Shown here one piece after another: positions 62,019 through 64,000 of a stretch of 64,000 bases of DNA. The DNA is taken from the NCBI GenBank assembly GCA_946186895.1, contig CAMHOW010000004.1, positions 21,407-85,406 of the forward strand, read 5' to 3'. This DNA is from an uncultured Fibrobacter sp. (lineage in GTDB: Bacteria > Fibrobacterota > Fibrobacteria > Fibrobacterales > Fibrobacteraceae). The notes beneath the pieces were generated by a model. It did not search any database, was not told where the DNA came from, and was given only the letters and a program-made list of their open reading frames with translations. A program made the position numbers and the translations under genes. The first letter of the stretch is position 1, and the number at the start of each line of letters is the position of its first letter.

Positions 62019-62587
62019 CCTGTCTGAACTTGGCATCTGTGCGGGAATGCACCGAGGCGGAAGGCCCTGGCAAGAGGTTTGCGCTCTGGTGCCAGGGCTG
62101 TTCCCGAAAATGCAAAGGCTGCTGTAATCCACACATGCAGCCTTTTGTTGAGCGCCATATTGTCGACACAACTGATGTAAAGGATGCCATTCGCAAATCT
62201 AAGGAGGAAAACGGCATCGAAGGCGTTTCGTTTATTGGTGGCGAGCCGATGCTTCAGGCGGAGGGGCTTGTTGATGTTGCCCAATGGTGCCACGAAAATG
62301 ACTTGAGCGTCCTCGTGTTTACCGGTTTTTTGCATCAGGCGCTAATTGACCTGCGCAATCCATTTGTGGATGAACTGCTGGCAAATACGGATATCCTGGT
62401 TGATGGGCCCTTTATGAAGGACTTGCTTGACCATGACCGCGATTGGGTCGGCTCCACAAACCAGCGGGTGATATTCCTAACAGACCGCTATTCTCCAGGA
62501 ATTGAAAAGCAACGGGGCAAACGCCGTGTAGAATGCATTGTAACTGATGAAAGTATCAGAATCAACGGTTGGCCAATTAGAGTGTGA
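62015..62587 (+). CDS. NrdG-like radical SAM activating protein
   Basis: 190 residues with the radical-SAM cluster motif GCSRKCKGC (C-x3-C-x2-C), SAM-binding GGEPML and a compact size like NrdG (anaerobic ribonucleotide-reductase activase). The glycyl-radical partner is absent here, so its target may be one of the operon proteins or a nucleotide. It overlaps the AAA gene by 4 bases and is the last gene; the convergent radical SAM gene ends 4 bases away. Confidence 0.83.
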   Translation: MTCLNLASVRECTEAEGPGKRFALWCQGCSRKCKGCCNPHMQPFVERHIVDTTDVKDAIRKSKEENGIEGVSFIGGEPMLQAEGLVDVAQWCHENDLSVLVFTGFLHQALIDLRNPFVDELLANTDILVDGPFMKDLLDHDRDWVGSTNQRVIFLTDRYSPGIEKQRGKRRVECIVTDESIRINGWPIRV

Positions 62588-62591
62588 AAAA

Positions 62592-63731
62592 CTACCATCT
62601 TGGATCGTTTTCTATACTTTCAAAAAAAGGCAATAATGTCCTAATGGCCTTAATTTTTTTGTACATCTGTATTTTTTCAACTTCCGTTTTTTCGTGAAGT
62701 TCGTTGTTTATTGCTAAATTATATTCATATTGAGCAACGGCTCTGTAGCGACACCTATTAAAAAGACATAGCCATTCATCGCGGGCAGCGACATTTCCTC
62801 TAATGATATAGTTTGCTGCATAACAGGTGCTACACATTGTTACAAATGGACATTGTGAGCAATGAGCGTTTGTCAATAGATTCTTCTTTGAAAAATCAAA
62901 TGCAAGTAATTCTTCAGATTTTTTCTTTCCGCAAACAGACTCAAAAAATAAATGACATGGATAACTCTTTCCTGTATTCAAATCGTAGGCGGTTTTTGAT
63001 CCAATCGTACAGGGACGACAATTGTCGCTGCTTATATAGATGTTTTCAAAAGGAACATTAAAGAATGTGCAAGGCTTAACTTCTGGATGTCTTAAGTAAT
63101 ACGAGGAAAGTTTTTCCATTTCCTCAAAAAAAATCTTGCCCATCCCTGATTTGGGCCATTTTACCATTTCTGCGAAGCTTGGCAGAATGTTTTTAAATCC
63201 AAGTTTGTGTAAAAAAATTACGTTTTCGGCAAAGTCACTAATAGAAGCTGGGCTTACCGTCATCTTTATGGGAATATTAGGCCAATTTTTAATAAAAAAA
63301 GCAAAGTCGATTTTTTCAAATGAACCGGGGCGATTTTTGTTATGGGATTCTCTTTTGCCATCAACACTAAGTTTTATTGAAAAATGGTGCTTGTTTGCTT
63401 GTAGCCAATCCTGAATGGGGCCGTGGATTAATGTGCCATTAGTTGTTGTATGAATGATGTATTTTTCTGGATAATTGTGTTGCCATAAGAATTCGCATAG
63501 GTTCTGAATTTGCTTAAAAACAAGAAAAGGTTCTCCGCCATGTAGCTTTATTAATGTCCCATGTTCAGTAGGCTCTCTTAAAAGCGAGTCAAGTTGAAGC
63601 TTAATGTGTTCGAAATTAAATGAACTTTCTTCAGTTTTATTTTCGTAGCAATAAGTGCATCTTAAATTACAATTTGAGTTTGTGAATATGCAAAGCTTTC
63701 TGCTACAAGATGCACTGTTAACTTCAAACAT
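62592..63731 (-). CDS. Radical SAM/SPASM protein
   Basis: 379 residues: N-terminal radical-SAM core with CNLRCTYCYE (C-x3-C-x2-C) and KLHGGEP, and a C-terminal SPASM part with several Cys groups (CRPCTIG, CSQCPFVTMCSTC). This is the build of sulfatase maturases and of enzymes that modify ribosomal peptides. Start ATG 63731 lies 8 bases inside a very small upstream frame (63724-63807). Base composition is AT-rich. Orientation opposite to the big operon, so it may be a separate unit continuing beyond the window. Confidence 0.85.
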   Translation of the reverse strand: MFEVNSASCSRKLCIFTNSNCNLRCTYCYENKTEESSFNFEHIKLQLDSLLREPTEHGTLIKLHGGEPFLVFKQIQNLCEFLWQHNYPEKYIIHTTTNGTLIHGPIQDWLQANKHHFSIKLSVDGKRESHNKNRPGSFEKIDFAFFIKNWPNIPIKMTVSPASISDFAENVIFLHKLGFKNILPSFAEMVKWPKSGMGKIFFEEMEKLSSYYLRHPEVKPCTFFNVPFENIYISSDNCRPCTIGSKTAYDLNTGKSYPCHLFFESVCGKKKSEELLAFDFSKKNLLTNAHCSQCPFVTMCSTCYAANYIIRGNVAARDEWLCLFNRCRYRAVAQYEYNLAINNELHEKTEVEKIQMYKKIKAIRTLLPFFESIENDPRW

Positions 63732-63807
63732 GCTGCAGTACCACCTTCTTCAACGGAAAATTCGTGTTAGCGAGTATGTCTTCTTTTATAATTATTGGAT
63801 TTGCCAT
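63724..63807 (-). CDS. Very small reading frame before the SPASM gene (27 residues)
   Basis: From ATG 63807 with GGAGGGTG upstream, 27 residues starting MANPIIIKED and ending VVLQHV; its stop overlaps the radical SAM start. In the same frame the codons upstream, back to a TAG at 63862-63864, read KICKDCVFYGSYCNGGC, the wording of a SPASM C-terminus (C-x2-C-x5-C-x3-C). So it is either a short precursor/leader or the end of a decayed SPASM gene. Confidence 0.35.
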   Translation of the reverse strand: MANPIIIKEDILANTNFPLKKVVLQHV

Positions 63808-63872
63808 AAAACACCCTCCGTTACAATAACTTCCGTAAAAAACGCAGTCTTTGCATATTTTCTAAAACCATT

Positions 63873-63944
63873 TTACCATATCGCACCAAGTATTGGCTGG
63901 TATTTCATTTTCATTCTACTCGAAGTATTCGTTTCACTTACCAT
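63873..63944 (-). CDS. Possible 23-residue peptide with ribosome site
   Basis: AAGGTGATT precedes ATG 63944. The 23 residues start MVSETNTSSR and end PILGAIW, hydrophilic then hydrophobic. It lies just upstream of the SPASM-like stretch and could be a modified-peptide precursor. Evidence is limited to the ribosome site, size and position. Confidence 0.25.
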   Translation of the reverse strand: MVSETNTSSRMKMKYQPILGAIW

Positions 63945-64000
63945 AATCACCTTTTTATTCATCCGACAAAAAAATTAACATTCATTTATAATAATAATGC

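Noticed and set aside
63655..63978. 107-codon plus-strand frame at the right end
   Set aside because: It runs antisense to the radical SAM start and the small peptides, has no ribosome site, and its hydrophobicity reflects AT-rich DNA.

Overview
The window is a stretch of chromosome from a member of the Fibrobacterota, most likely Fibrobacter. The main signs are two proteins with the Fibrobacter paralogous FISUMP domain (39305-39871 and 48647-49219, minus strand), a TIGR02147-type regulator with its partner lipoprotein (42356-44634), and diderm genes (LptB, MCE/Mla, TolC-like, TonB receptor). No rRNA, tRNA or CRISPR array was seen.

Region 1 (1-7145) is housekeeping, all on the plus strand: the end of an OstA/LptA-like gene, lptB, rpoN (sigma-54), a short hibernation factor, hprK, an MCE/MlaD protein, a DksA-like zinc-finger protein and a TolC-like channel. 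Region 2 (7146-11639) holds an Hsp20 gene with a near-consensus sigma-54 promoter and a large leader hairpin, then an ECF sigma factor, a membrane anti-sigma/DUF4384-like protein and a secreted caspase-like protease with tandem 14-16-residue repeats.

Region 3 (11640-21112) is an accessory/defence block: XRE repressor + ImmA protease, a DUF4417-like protein, a possible toxin/immunity pair, a strongly structured intergenic RNA candidate, a complete type III restriction-modification system, DinD, a HigBA-type toxin-antitoxin pair and a small protein. Region 4 (21113-37555) holds secreted and envelope functions: a large calcium-repeat protein that resembles the pore-forming B component of binary toxins, a TonB-dependent receptor with a lipoprotein, SIMPL, nitrilase-like and NUDIX genes, and a Vibrio TonB2-like energising operon (DUF3450, long ExbB/TtpC, ExbB, ExbD, TonB, TPR). 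Region 5 (37556-42127) has an AspT/YidE-type transporter, a FISUMP lipoprotein, a LysR regulator and an acyltransferase-3 protein.

Region 6 (42128-51946) is bounded by two 111-bp direct copies of the acyltransferase 3' end, the right-hand one being a gene fragment. Between them lie the TIGR02147/lipoprotein pair, a LeoABC-like set of dynamin-like GTPases in which one GTPase domain is split over two coupled genes, a cytosolic FISUMP protein, a PIN/zinc-ribbon protein, an AT-rich orphan gene and a 19-residue hydrophobic peptide unit. Region 7 (52149-62587) is a tightly coupled five-gene operon: S1-UPF1-like helicase, large PIN-domain protein, coiled-coil protein, ClpB-like AAA+ ATPase and an NrdG-like radical SAM protein. 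It is the best candidate here for an undescribed, probably RNA-directed defence or stress system. A convergent radical SAM/SPASM gene with very small reading frames in front of it closes the window.
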